NCBI GenBank assembly: GCA_039183205.1 | Contig: JBCDBR010000019.1 | Location: 9,483 to 73,482, forward strand | Origin: HKCCE3408 sp039183205 | Lineage (GTDB): Bacteria; Pseudomonadota; Alphaproteobacteria; Rhodobacterales; Rhodobacteraceae | Reading direction: 5' to 3' | Length of the DNA: 64,000 nucleotides | In this document: positions 51,695 to 59,919 of the stretch, piece after piece | Position numbering within the stretch: the stretch's first letter is position 1 | Layout of the letters: the number at the start of each line of letters is the position of its first letter | Translations under genes and position numbers: made by a program | The notes under the pieces: model-generated | The model's database searches: none | Seen by the model: only the letters and a program-made list of their open reading frames with translations | What the model was told of the DNA's origin: nothing

Positions 51695-52939
51695 TCAGCC
51701 AGCTTTTGCGGAATCGTCAACCAGTGCGCTGTGAAGCGACGCGGCCAGTTTCATGATGTCTTTGCGCAGCGGGTTTTTCTTCGCCAGATCCGCCATGGGC
51801 ACACCGTGGTCGGAACATTCAGTGACTTGCTTGCCGCCATCGACCAGCATGGTCGAGATTTTCACACCGAGGCTCTCTGCGAGCTTCTTGACCCGGCCCT
51901 TTCCGTTAAGGTCAGTCATTCGGGGGCCGCGGTTGAGGGCGAAATTCACCTTTTCCAGCGGCAAATCCTCCGATTGCAGCGCTTTGATGAACCGCATCGC
52001 GTTTTGAGCCGAGCGCATGTCGAGCTCCATCACCGCGAAAAATACGTCGGACCGCGCCAATACAGTCTCCGTCCATTGCACAATCGACGACGGCATATCC
52101 ACGATGACGACATCGAAGCAGTCTTTCGCGATCTCCAACACGCGCTCAACGTCCTCCGGCCCGATCATATCGAGCGGTACGATTTCCGACGGTGAGGTGA
52201 AGACGGAAACCTTGTCATCGTAGCTCGTCAGCGCCTGACGAAAACTGTCTTCGTCCATTGTGGCCGTATCGGCGAGAAGCTCCGTAATGACTTCTCGGCG
52301 GGATAGGTCGAGGAATGTCGCAACAGAACCCGATTGCAAATCGAGATCGATAATGCAGACCGATGGCGCATCTTTATCAAGCGTTGCCAGTTCCCAAGCA
52401 AGATTGACCGCCAAAGTGGTTGCGCCGCAGCCGCCGGCAAGCTTTTGCACGGCGAATAGCGCGGAGGGTGAGCTCAGCTTTTGTTTGCTTTGGACGCCGC
52501 CTTCGCCGTTTTGGACTGTTGGCTCGGGGTCGGGCTGGCGAACGCGCTCGATAGCATCGGCCAAGGCACGTTCCGGCAATGGGTAGGGTACAAAGTCGTG
52601 GGCGCCCAATTTCAACAATTGGTGTAGACCCGCGGTTGAGACATTGTCAGCGATCAAGATGACTTTGATCTTGCGTGCGGCCGCGACGCTAATGATCTCA
52701 CCAATTAGGCCAACATCGCCTTCGTCTTCGGCATCGACGGCAATGGCCACGAATTCCAAGGCCTTCGCTTCGGGTTGGTCAAAGAACGCGCGCGCTTCGG
52801 TAAGCTGTAGATCGCCCCAAGACTCGCCTAATTCGGCTTCCATATCGTCAATCAGAAGGTCGAATTTTTGCACATCGCGGGCGATTGTGCATGCGACGAT
52901 CGGTGCCGGTTCTGACTTCAACGCAAGTTCGCTACCCAT
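51695..52939 (-). CDS. cpaE: Pilus localisation protein CpaE (TadZ-like)
   Basis: Positions the Tad pilus machinery at a cell pole. The N-terminal receiver-like domain (about 15-150) precedes a ParA/MinD-type ATPase. The Walker A-like loop reads LAGGCGATTLAVNLAW: the signature lysine normally early in the loop is absent, as known for some CpaE/TadZ proteins. IIDLDLQSGSVATFLDLSRR follows. The start at 52939 (MGSELALKSEPAP) has an upstream agga; the open frame to 52984 was rejected. 414 residues. Confidence 0.9.
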   Translation of the reverse strand: MGSELALKSEPAPIVACTIARDVQKFDLLIDDMEAELGESWGDLQLTEARAFFDQPEAKALEFVAIAVDAEDEGDVGLIGEIISVAAARKIKVILIADNVSTAGLHQLLKLGAHDFVPYPLPERALADAIERVRQPDPEPTVQNGEGGVQSKQKLSSPSALFAVQKLAGGCGATTLAVNLAWELATLDKDAPSVCIIDLDLQSGSVATFLDLSRREVITELLADTATMDEDSFRQALTSYDDKVSVFTSPSEIVPLDMIGPEDVERVLEIAKDCFDVVIVDMPSSIVQWTETVLARSDVFFAVMELDMRSAQNAMRFIKALQSEDLPLEKVNFALNRGPRMTDLNGKGRVKKLAESLGVKISTMLVDGGKQVTECSDHGVPMADLAKKNPLRKDIMKLAASLHSALVDDSAKAG

Positions 52940-53125
52940 AATACACTTCCTATTCTTCCCGGCTTTTCCGGGTGCGCGCGCCACCTGCGGCCGCCTCCCT
53001 TGGATAAAACGGGAAGATGGCCTTCAGGGGGCAGAGACGGTCCAATTTCGCGGAATCGCCCCACGCTCCGAAATCGGTTGTGGCGTGCAAAAGGGGCAAC
53101 AATACGACCAAAAACTCGAAACTAT

Positions 53126-53162
53126 TTGAAAAAGCGCCACGTCTTTTACAGACGCAGCGCTT
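53126..53162 (-). terminator. Terminator between ompA-like gene and cpaE
   Basis: AAGCGC and GCGCTT (53132-53137, 53157-53162), with inner CGTCT/AGACG pairing (53140-53144, 53150-53154), form a long stem interrupted by a symmetrical CA/CA loop. On the minus strand it is followed by TTTTTC. It would separate the cpaC-ompA transcript from cpaE. Confidence 0.7.
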
Positions 53163-53205
53163 GAAGTTGCGGGCCCGAAGCCCGGGGGGGTTATCTTAAC
53201 GCTTC

Positions 53206-53829
53206 TTATTCCGCGTCGGATGCGCTCGTGACGTAGTTGCGCTGAACAATTCGGGCATATTCACCATTAAGAACAATGGGATGTGCTTGAACAAAGCCCG
53301 ATACTGTGGTCACTGTCCGCCGGTTTGCACGTTCGCGGTCTTGCGTCGCGACAACTGGTTCGCGTTCGCCCCGGCTGGCCAGCGCTTGGAGGCGACTGCG
53401 CGGGATGCCGAGAGATACGAGGTAGTTGACCGCAGCTCGGGCCCGGCGGAGCCCGAGGTTTTGGTTATACGCGTCCGATCCCACGAGATCGGTATGGCCG
53501 TAAACAGAGAAGCGTACCTCTGGGAATTGCCGGATCCAGGTGGCTTGCGCACGCAGTATCGTGCGCGCTTCTTCGTCGAGTGTGGCGCTGTCAAAATCGA
53601 AGTTGATTGTTGACGGCACCTCGGCGGCAAAGCGCTCCATCAGGCTTTCCACGAACGAACGTTGGCCGGTTTGGACCAAGATGTTGTTCATCGTGGGATT
53701 GCCGAACCCGCCTTCGTCGAGATGTGCACCCAAGGTGCGGCCGCCGCCAATGTCTTGGATATTGCAGGCTGCCAAAGCGGCGAGCGCGAGGCCTGACACC
53801 GTGTATTTCAGGGTCTTTGTGATCATCAT
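53206..53829 (-). CDS. OmpA-family lipoprotein of the tad locus
   Basis: Predicted outer membrane lipoprotein (lipobox LAAC), 207 residues. The C-terminal OmpA domain has INFDFDSATLDEEARTILRA, VYGHTDLVGSDAYNQNLGLR and RARAAVNYLVSLGIP, as in peptidoglycan-binding proteins. Its location between cpaC and cpaE suggests it anchors the secretin to the cell wall. It starts 5 bases after cpaC. The start could be 53829 or 53826 (MMITK). Confidence 0.85.
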   Translation of the reverse strand: MMITKTLKYTVSGLALAALAACNIQDIGGGRTLGAHLDEGGFGNPTMNNILVQTGQRSFVESLMERFAAEVPSTINFDFDSATLDEEARTILRAQATWIRQFPEVRFSVYGHTDLVGSDAYNQNLGLRRARAAVNYLVSLGIPRSRLQALASRGEREPVVATQDRERANRRTVTTVSGFVQAHPIVLNGEYARIVQRNYVTSASDAE

Positions 53830-53834
53830 CGGTC

Positions 53835-55217
53835 TTACTCCATCACATAGCCGTAGGAGCCCGAGAAATCCTGCTGGGCAACGTCTGCCGCAGCGGAGCC
53901 ACGAGGCGATGCGGCAAGTCGGCCGAAGAGGAACAAGTCGCGTTCATTCGGGATCGCCACACGGTCGGTCGGTAGGGCCAGCGCTTCTCCACGTGTCGGT
54001 GACACGAGGTGCGCCGTCACGATGATCATCAACTCTGTTTGGTCACGCTGCCAACTTGTCGATCGGAACAACGCGCCCAGAACCGGGATATCGCCAAGCC
54101 AGGGCACCTGGCCTATGGAGTCCCGGAAATCGTCCTGCAAAAGGCCTGCAATTGCGAAGCTTTCACCGTCACGCATGTTGATCGTGGTTGCCGCTGTTCG
54201 CGTATTCAGCGATGGGATCTGGTTGCCATCCACCTCGCTGGTCGAGCCAATCGTAGAGATGTCGGCATTGATCGAGAGATTGATGACACCGTGCTCGACG
54301 ATGGTCGGCGTGAAGTCGAGCGCGACACCGAAATCCCGGAAGTCGATCCCAACGCCGTCTTCACTTTGGACCGGGATCGGGAATTGTCCACCGGCAAAGA
54401 AATTCGCCGTTTGACCAGACAAGGCGGACAGGTTGGGTTCTGCCAACGTGCGGACTAAGCCGTTCGTTTCCAGCGCTTCCAAGAGGATGCCGACCTGTGC
54501 GCCGTTGGTCCCGAATGCAATCGACAAACCACCGGAGCGTCCGGTCAAGCTTGACGCGCCGAGATCGGGCGCGCCCGTACCGCCACCGCCGGTCAAAGCG
54601 CCGGTGCCGAAGGCAAATCCGCCGTCCGAAACGCCGATAGATGACGCCAGATCCTGTGACGTTATCCGCGACATTTCCGCAAAACGCACCTGCAGAAGGA
54701 CCTGTTGCGTGCCCGCCACGTTCATCAGATTTGATACGCTGTCAGTATACCGCTGCGCCAATTGCATGGCTTGGTCCACTGCCTCGCCAGAGCTGAGCGT
54801 ACCTGAAAGGACGATACCGTCATTGGCGGTACGCACTTCGACCGGTTCGCCCGGGAGGATTTGGTTCAGCCGTTCGCGCAGTTCAGCGACATCCGGCACA
54901 ACCTGGACATCCACATTCGCGATCAACTGACCATCGACGCCCAAGAGCGTCATGGTCGTCCGTCCAGGCGCGCGGCCGAGAACGTAAATTGTGCGCTCCG
55001 AAAGGGTCGCAATATCCGCAATGGCTGGGTTGGCCACGGACAATTCTGCAAAAATAACGTCACTCTCAACAACCACTGCGCGGTTCATCGGAACCCGCAA
55101 CGATGTGGAAATAGCACCTTCGAGCACGCGCAGTGTTTGCGCGTGAACGGTGGGCACCATGCTCAGTGCCAGTGCGCAAGCCGCAAGGCCTGCGCGTATA
55201 AATTGGGTCATGCTCAT
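53835..55217 (-). CDS. cpaC: Tad pilus secretin CpaC (RcpA)
   Basis: Outer membrane secretin of the Flp pilus. The start MSMTQFIRAGLAACALALSM (55217) opens a signal peptide ending VHAQ. The N-terminal pilus-secretin domain (LRVLEGAISTSLRVPMNRAV, then ADIATLSERTIYVLGRAPGR) precedes a BON-like domain and the secretin beta-barrel (ALETNGLVRTLAEPNLSALS, GQFPIPVQSEDGVGIDFRDFG, ELMIIVTAHLVSPT). 460 residues. A terminator lies 154 bases upstream on this strand. Confidence 0.93.
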   Translation of the reverse strand: MSMTQFIRAGLAACALALSMVPTVHAQTLRVLEGAISTSLRVPMNRAVVVESDVIFAELSVANPAIADIATLSERTIYVLGRAPGRTTMTLLGVDGQLIANVDVQVVPDVAELRERLNQILPGEPVEVRTANDGIVLSGTLSSGEAVDQAMQLAQRYTDSVSNLMNVAGTQQVLLQVRFAEMSRITSQDLASSIGVSDGGFAFGTGALTGGGGTGAPDLGASSLTGRSGGLSIAFGTNGAQVGILLEALETNGLVRTLAEPNLSALSGQTANFFAGGQFPIPVQSEDGVGIDFRDFGVALDFTPTIVEHGVINLSINADISTIGSTSEVDGNQIPSLNTRTAATTINMRDGESFAIAGLLQDDFRDSIGQVPWLGDIPVLGALFRSTSWQRDQTELMIIVTAHLVSPTRGEALALPTDRVAIPNERDLFLFGRLAASPRGSAAADVAQQDFSGSYGYVME

Positions 55218-55370
55218 TGTGATCCTGCCTCTTTGATCACGGGTTTTGACCGGGTTATCCCGGATCATTGCTGGCAGAATGCCTCAATCACGCTTTCCAC
55301 GCAATAATCAGGTATTTGCGGCGTGACATTTATGTGCCTTTGAGGCCACGCAGACGCAGAATCTGGTTCT

Positions 55371-55406
55371 CAAAACAAAACAGCCCCCAAGATCGGGGAC
55401 TGTTTT
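55371..55406 (-). terminator. Terminator between cpaB and cpaC
   Basis: AAAACAG (55377-55383) pairs with CTGTTTT (55400-55406), with CCCC/GGGG inside. Read on the minus strand it is followed by TTTTGTTTT. It lies 34 bases after the cpaB stop and implies separate or attenuated expression of cpaC. Confidence 0.8.
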
Positions 55407-55434
55407 CCACCTTTTATCCACCGGTTTATCCCGT
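55403..55434 (-). promoter_or_regulatory. Three phased DnaA-box-like motifs after cpaB
   Basis: TTTTCCACC (55403-55411), TTATCCACC (55414-55422) and TTATCCCGT (55426-55434) start 11 and 12 bases apart. The first two match the DnaA box at 8 of 9 bases, the third at 6. They lie between the cpaB stop and its terminator; function is unproven. Confidence 0.25.
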
Positions 55435-55440
55435 GGTGGA

Positions 55441-56268
55441 TTACTCTTCTGCCGGGCACGGCACGGGAATGGTGACGACCTCTGCGCCCCGGCGGGTGCG
55501 CACAGTACAAATCCGCGGCCCTTCTTCTTGAACTTCGACGGCGCCGATAATGTCATCGGTCGACATCTCAATCTCGCCTTCTTGTGTGGTATCGTCTTCG
55601 ACGCCCACAAGCGCCAATGTAAGACGACCTGAGGCTTGCGCCTGCGCGAGTGCAGCAATTTCCTGCGGTGCCGCCTCGATTGTGATCGTGCGCGCGACCA
55701 GCGGGTTGTTCCGGTCCTCGTCCGCAATCTGGTCGATGGCGATGATCTGAACGCTCTCGCGGATCAGACGGGTGACGGTTTCGCCGCGCGCATTGCCGGT
55801 CCAGTAGACATCCACGCGGTCGCCTGGCCGAAGAAAGCCAGACACGCCCGACGTCACATCAACCTGTAGCGCAAAGGCCCGGTTGCCGTTTTGCAGCCGC
55901 GACGCCAGGCCCGCATCACGCCCTGGCGCTGTGACTTTGGACAGCAAGATCGGTTCGTCGCGTTCCATCACGCGCAACACCGTCCGCGGAACATCCGGAC
56001 CTTCGGGGAAGATGTCCTCCATCGTCGCAAAGGCGCCGAACGGCACGTGGTTGGCTGGCCAAAGAACAGCCGTTACATGTTCGGGACGCAGCTGCTGACC
56101 GTAGCGGAGCTGCGTGTTTACGACAAATATCTCTGTTGTTTCGATGATGGCGTTGCGCTGCTCGCGTAACGCCGCCTGATACTGAGAAAACCGATCTTGC
56201 GCGATATAAACCGCCACACCTGCCAGCGCCACGCCGACAAGAAGAACCAGGCCAAATATAATACGCAT
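55441..56268 (-). CDS. cpaB: Tad pilus assembly protein CpaB (RcpC)
   Basis: Periplasmic component with a single N-terminal span (MRIIFGLVLLVGVALAGVAV). An SAF/CBS-like domain follows: TTEIFVVNTQLRYGQQLRPE and LLSKVTAPGRDAGLASRLQ, then the RcpC region FALQVDVTSGVSGFLRPGDR and VDVYWTGNARGETV. 275 residues. The start at 56268 has an upstream agggg; the frame to 56322 was rejected. It lies downstream of three pilin genes and is followed by a terminator. Confidence 0.93.
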   Translation of the reverse strand: MRIIFGLVLLVGVALAGVAVYIAQDRFSQYQAALREQRNAIIETTEIFVVNTQLRYGQQLRPEHVTAVLWPANHVPFGAFATMEDIFPEGPDVPRTVLRVMERDEPILLSKVTAPGRDAGLASRLQNGNRAFALQVDVTSGVSGFLRPGDRVDVYWTGNARGETVTRLIRESVQIIAIDQIADEDRNNPLVARTITIEAAPQEIAALAQAQASGRLTLALVGVEDDTTQEGEIEMSTDDIIGAVEVQEEGPRICTVRTRRGAEVVTIPVPCPAEE

Positions 56269-56322
56269 CACATTGGTCCCCTGCTTTGGCGTATGACGCC
56301 CCCATTGGTCGTACACACGCAA

Positions 56323-56338
56323 TTAACCGACGGCTAAG
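56323..56338 (-). promoter_or_regulatory. CtrA-like site upstream of cpaB
   Basis: TTAAC (56323-56327), 6 bases, CTAAG (56334-56338), a one- to two-base variant of the TTAAC-N6-TTAAC CtrA motif, 55 bases before the cpaB start. CtrA controls pilus genes in Caulobacter; here only the sequence is visible. Confidence 0.3.
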
Positions 56339-56462
56339 TTGCGCGATGATTTGGGCAGAATGATGGTGCGCCCGCGGTATTCCTCTGGCGCAAAGCTAAG
56401 ATGCGGAAGGCCGGGAATTTTTGCGTTTCCGTGGCGACAGGAATTCAGATTGGCCCGGATGG

Positions 56463-56497
56463 AAAAAAGAAAGGGGCCGCACCCATCGGCGCGGCCC
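56463..56497 (-). terminator. Terminator of the GT-repeat pilin gene
   Basis: GGGCCGC (56474-56480) and GCGGCCC (56491-56497) form a stem; on the minus strand it is followed by CCTTTCTTTTTTCC, 29 bases after the pilin stop. Confidence 0.75.
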
Positions 56498-56525
56498 AAT
56501 TTGCAGCCGTCGCTGCGGCCTGGAA

Positions 56526-56792
56526 TTAGCCGCCCGTGCCGCTGCCCGTGCCCGTTCCGGTGCCCGTGCCGGTGCCGGTACCGCTATCGCGATCAAACGG
56601 CAGATCACCCACGGATGGGTCTTGCGATTCCAATTCGTCGGCGATTGAGTTTGACAACGTACCCACGCCGTCGGAAACAACGGCCATAACGGCCAGGCCA
56701 AGGCCAACAAGTGCTGCAGTCAGCACAACCCAGTCGACGGTAACGGCACCGTCTTCGGCGGAAACAAACGACTTAAACGCTTCGAAGTTCAT
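56526..56792 (-). CDS. Flp-family pilin with Gly-Thr tail
   Basis: Predicted Tad major or minor pilin of 88 residues. The prepilin segment is SAEDGAVTVDWVVLTAALVG, with cleavage expected after Gly in EDG. A hydrophobic helix follows. The C-terminal tail consists of repeated Gly-Thr dipeptides (GTGTGTGTGTGTGSGTGG). In canonical Flp pilins the residue at mature position 5 is Glu (ATAIEY); here Asp (AVTVDW). The start at 56792 follows agga-like bases. Its N-terminal half is near identical to the pilin at 57580-57795, but their tails are unrelated. A terminator follows. Confidence 0.85.
   Translation of the reverse strand: MNFEAFKSFVSAEDGAVTVDWVVLTAALVGLGLAVMAVVSDGVGTLSNSIADELESQDPSVGDLPFDRDSGTGTGTGTGTGTGSGTGG
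56529..56585 (-). repeat. Short Gly-Thr codon repeat in a pilin tail
   Basis: A run of GGC/ACG-type codons encodes alternating Gly and Thr over about 18 residues with one Ser interruption. The nucleotide repeat is six bases long and imperfect, so it may vary in copy number in frame. Confidence 0.7.
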
Positions 56793-57032
56793 GATCTCGC
56801 TCCTGCTATGAACCATGTGGGACGTCCGGCGAACCGGACTGGCGCATTCTGCGAGCCAGGCCTCTTTGGGCGACGGTCGGAAAATCTAGGAACGTAGGGG
56901 CAGGAATGTGGCGAGGCCACGGCGTGGCCTTGCTCAATTTATCAATTTGTTCAGGATTTGGCGTCGCGTCGCCGACCCGGCTACCGGCGGGCAGTGTCGC
57001 GTTGTGTAAAGACGAATTTCCGGCGGTTCACT

Positions 57033-57350
57033 TTAGGGCGCAGGCGGTTCACCGCCCACAGTGCAGCCGTCGCTTCCCAAGCCCGGTGTGGCGTTCGGAT
57101 CGGCGTAGGGATCGAGATAAAGCCGAGCGCAAGCCGTTTCGCCCTCCGCCAGAACATCGAAGGGGTTGCTTAGCATGTCGGCTTCCAATTTGTTGCGTAT
57201 CTCGTTGCTGAGATCGGACATGGTCACAGCGATCACGTTTGTCGCAATCAGCCCCATGCCCACCGTACCAGACGCCAAAATCACCCAATCAACGGTGATC
57301 GCGCCAGTTTCATTTAACAGAAACGCCCGCAGGCTGGGACAACCCAACAT
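57033..57350 (-). CDS. Flp pilin-like protein with long C-terminal domain
   Basis: A 105-residue pilin-like protein. The prepilin motif is NETGAITVDWVILASGTVGM; cleavage is expected after Gly. The hydrophobic helix is followed by an acidic tail with two cysteines (ETACARLYLDPY and SDGCTVGGE) that could form a disulfide. The start at 57350 (MLGCPSLRAFLL) has a gagg site 6 bases upstream; MSVRLA at 57368 is alternative. It lies between the two Flp pilins and is more divergent; it may be a minor pilin. Confidence 0.75.
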   Translation of the reverse strand: MLGCPSLRAFLLNETGAITVDWVILASGTVGMGLIATNVIAVTMSDLSNEIRNKLEADMLSNPFDVLAEGETACARLYLDPYADPNATPGLGSDGCTVGGEPPAP

Positions 57351-57522
57351 CGCTAACCTCACACTCACTACACACCAACATGGTGCACCTGGAACGCTGC
57401 CTTTATTTCGGCACTTTGTGGCAAGACTGTGGCAAGGTTAGCGGGATCTTGACGATTTCCGCCAAATTTTGGAAGCAATTGATCCACATTGTCGCGCGCT
57501 GCGCAACATACGAAAAGGCCGC

Positions 57523-57549
57523 GCAATTGACGCGGCCTTGATCGGATTT
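57523..57549 (-). terminator. Terminator of the first Flp pilin gene
   Basis: AAGGCCGCG (57525-57533) and CGCGGCCTT (57541-57549) form a perfect 9-bp stem followed on the minus strand by TTTTCG, 30 bases past the pilin stop. Confidence 0.88.
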
Positions 57550-57579
57550 TTGTCAGCAGCTGAAAGCTGCGGATCGCTC

Positions 57580-57795
57580 TTACGGCGTGGAGCCGAAGCT
57601 GTTGCCTTGGAACGGGTTCGTGTTGGCGTTTTGGTTGGTCAGTTCGGTTTCGATATCGGTCGAAAGGCTTTCGATACCGTTCGAAACAACCGCCATCACG
57701 GCAAGACCCAGACCGACGAGTGCTGCAGTCAGCACAACCCAGTCAACGGTAACTGCGCCGTCTTCGGCGAGGATGAAGTTCTTAAATGCAGACAT
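57580..57795 (-). CDS. flp: Flp-family major pilin (probable)
   Basis: A 71-residue prepilin: MSAFKNFILAEDGAVTVDWV, cleavage expected after Gly13, then hydrophobic helix VLTAALVGLGLAVMAVVSNG and a short tail rich in Asn/Gln. The mature pilin would begin AVTVDW, with Asp5 in place of Glu5. The first gene of the tad/cpa locus and immediately followed by a strong terminator, as expected for a highly expressed pilin with its own promoter. A 350-base gene-free region lies upstream. Confidence 0.88.
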   Translation of the reverse strand: MSAFKNFILAEDGAVTVDWVVLTAALVGLGLAVMAVVSNGIESLSTDIETELTNQNANTNPFQGNSFGSTP

Positions 57796-58145
57796 GTTCC
57801 ATACTCCAGAGCTGCGAATTTCTTCTCATGTTCCCGGAGGGGTATCCGCCGGTGACAAGATGCAACTTGATCTGAGATCGGGGCGAGTTTTGGGCGAAGA
57901 ATAGAATTTCTTAAGAATTTTTGACGAATTGTTGAGGTCGAGAGTTTGCACCTGCCGCCAATCCCGACAGAAGCGGTCGATTTGTTCGATATCGGGTACG
58001 GTGATGGGTGCGTCGCGCATTGAGTCCAGCCATTCCCACAGGACATCGACGCAACACCTTATGGCACGATCGGCTGAAAAGGCTATGATTCGAGGGTCGC
58101 AGGCGGCATAGTTGCGAAAAACAAGACACTTGAGGCAGGATCACG
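57796..58145. other. Gene-free divergent region between flp and a lytic transglycosylase gene
   Basis: No convincing gene on either strand. An AT-rich block near 57900-57935 contains the near-palindrome AATTTCTTAAGAATTT. It is a plausible promoter region for the strongly expressed flp gene, but no clear -35/-10 pair was found. The aggcagg site before the transglycosylase start lies at its right end. Confidence 0.55.
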
Positions 58146-58961
58146 ATGAAGACCGTATACAGAGCGCTCCTGCTTGGGGTGTGCTTCGCTGCGTCACCGG
58201 TGCAGTCCATCGCGCAGGACAACCCGATTGAAACACCAGAGCCGCTCTTTCGACGGGTTGCCGTGCCGGGGCCTGATCACGTCGGCCCGCGTATCAATAT
58301 TCAAATTGAACCACGCACAGAGGCCGAGGAGCCGCTTGAGCCCGACGACCCGCCGGTTCAAATCGCCGACGGACCGTCTGGCTGGTTTTGGGGCATTGTG
58401 CCGACTTCTCTTGAGGCCGTTGGCCGTACCCAAGCCGCGCTTCGCCATCTTTCGGTGGCACCTGAGACGCAGGACCTGCCCATTGCGCGCCTTGAACAGC
58501 TCAACGCGATGGCCGCGCTTTACGGGCGCGATATTCTTGCCGCTACGGTGGGCACGGACGTGTCGCCCGCCCTGGTGCTGGCCGTGATCGCCGTTGAATC
58601 CTCCGGCAGGCCACAGGCGGTGAGCGGTGCGGGCGCGCAAGGATTGATGCAGCTGATACCTGCGACTGCGGACCGGTTCGGGGTCGGCGACGTGTTTCAG
58701 CCGGATGAAAACATTGCTGGCGGCGTCGCATACCTCGATTGGTTATTGAACGAGTTCGATCAAGACCCAATCCTGGCCCTTGCCGGCTACAATGCCGGAG
58801 AGGGCGCTGTGTGGTCGAATGATGGCGTCCCGAATTACAGTGAGACGCGCAATTACATTCCGAAGGTGCTGGCCACCTGGCAAATCGCGCGCGGCTTATG
58901 CCTTAACCCGCCAACACTTTTGTCGGACGGATGCGTCTTTGCATCCATGCGCGAAAGCTAA
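58146..58961 (+). CDS. Lytic transglycosylase, SLT family
   Basis: Periplasmic peptidoglycan-cleaving enzyme. Signal peptide MKTVYRALLLGVCFAASPVQSIAQ (over 20 residues, so position only: 1-24) is followed by an acidic Pro-rich linker. The catalytic domain shows LVLAVIAVESSGRPQAVSGA with catalytic Glu151, then GLMQLIPATADRFGVGD and ALAGYNAGEGAV. 271 residues. Divergent from the flp pilin; lytic transglycosylases often assist insertion of envelope machines, which fits but does not prove a pilus link. Its stop overlaps the converging GNAT gene by 4 bases. Confidence 0.88.
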   Translation: MKTVYRALLLGVCFAASPVQSIAQDNPIETPEPLFRRVAVPGPDHVGPRINIQIEPRTEAEEPLEPDDPPVQIADGPSGWFWGIVPTSLEAVGRTQAALRHLSVAPETQDLPIARLEQLNAMAALYGRDILAATVGTDVSPALVLAVIAVESSGRPQAVSGAGAQGLMQLIPATADRFGVGDVFQPDENIAGGVAYLDWLLNEFDQDPILALAGYNAGEGAVWSNDGVPNYSETRNYIPKVLATWQIARGLCLNPPTLLSDGCVFASMRES

Positions 58962-59242
58962 GTGCTAAACACGTCCGCCCATTCCGGGTGGCGCGCCAAC
59001 TGGCTTTTGACGAACGGGCAAAGTGGCACGATCTTTACGCCCTCGGCGCGCGCGTCGGCGACGAGGCGTTCGACCAGAGCCAATCCAATTCCTGTCCCGC
59101 GCAATGCATCAGGTACGCCGGTGTGATCAGCGATAATCATGCTTTGCGACAGGATCGAATAGGTGAGTTCCGCCTCATGCCCCGAAATAACAGTCACGTA
59201 GCGACCCTTGGTGTCGCCATGCTCGCGCTGAATATCTGGCAT
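58958..59242 (-). CDS. Small GNAT-fold N-acetyltransferase (NATD1/YjdJ-type)
   Basis: A 94-residue minimal acetyltransferase. The acetyl-CoA-binding motif is VPDALRGTGIGLALVERLV, then EGVKIVPLCPFVKSQLARHP. This reduced GNAT layout is widely conserved but the substrate is unknown. The start MPDIQREHGDTKGR precedes a typical first strand. It converges with the transglycosylase gene, 4 bases overlapping, and lies 53 bases downstream of scoB in the same orientation, so it may share that transcript. Confidence 0.8.
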   Translation of the reverse strand: MPDIQREHGDTKGRYVTVISGHEAELTYSILSQSMIIADHTGVPDALRGTGIGLALVERLVADARAEGVKIVPLCPFVKSQLARHPEWADVFST

Positions 59243-59295
59243 TGCGATGGTCCTTCGCGATTTGGGTCTGCCGCGCCGATCTGCCGTTGCTAGAG

Positions 59296-59919
59296 CTAAA
59301 CAATCGTGGCCTCGGTCGCAGCGCGGAGTTCGGCGTCGGTTACGTCATCGGCCAATTCAACGATTCTGAGGCCCCCTTCGACGACGTCCAGAACACCTAA
59401 GTTTGTGATGATGCGATCGACGACACCTTTGCCGGTGAGCGGCAGGGTGCAGGCCTTCAGCACCTTGCTATCGCCGTGTTTGTTGGTGTGATCCATCACC
59501 ACGACGACTTTTCCGACCCCTGCCACAAGGTCCATCGCGCCGCCCATGCCCTTAACCAACTTGCCGGGGATCATCCAATTGGCCAAATCGCCGTTTTCGG
59601 CCACTTCCATCGCACCGAGGATCGCCGCGGCGATCTTTCCGCCGCGGATCATACCAAAGCTGCTGGCGGAGTCAAAATAGCTAGTCCGATCAAGCTCGGT
59701 GATGGTTTGCTTGCCGGCATTGATCAAATCGGCGTCTTCTTCTCCATCGTAGGGGAACGGCCCCATGCCGAGCATCCCGTTTTCAGATTGCAGGGTGATA
59801 TCTTTGTCGCCGACAAAGTTGGCCACGAGCGTCGGGATGCCGATGCCGAGGTTTACATACATGCCATCGTCAAGCTCATCCGCTGCTCGCGCGGCCATTT
59901 GGTTACGATCCCACGGCAT
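59296..59919 (-). CDS. scoB: 3-oxoacid CoA-transferase subunit B
   Basis: Beta subunit of succinyl-CoA:3-ketoacid CoA-transferase, used in acetoacetate and ketone metabolism. The catalytic glutamate is Glu46 in LQSENGMLGMGPFP. GIGIPTLVANFV and LDVVEGGLRIVELAD are family segments. 207 residues. It starts one base into the scoA stop codon (TAATG), so the two subunits are coupled for 1:1 synthesis. Confidence 0.93.
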   Translation of the reverse strand: MPWDRNQMAARAADELDDGMYVNLGIGIPTLVANFVGDKDITLQSENGMLGMGPFPYDGEEDADLINAGKQTITELDRTSYFDSASSFGMIRGGKIAAAILGAMEVAENGDLANWMIPGKLVKGMGGAMDLVAGVGKVVVVMDHTNKHGDSKVLKACTLPLTGKGVVDRIITNLGVLDVVEGGLRIVELADDVTDAELRAATEATIV

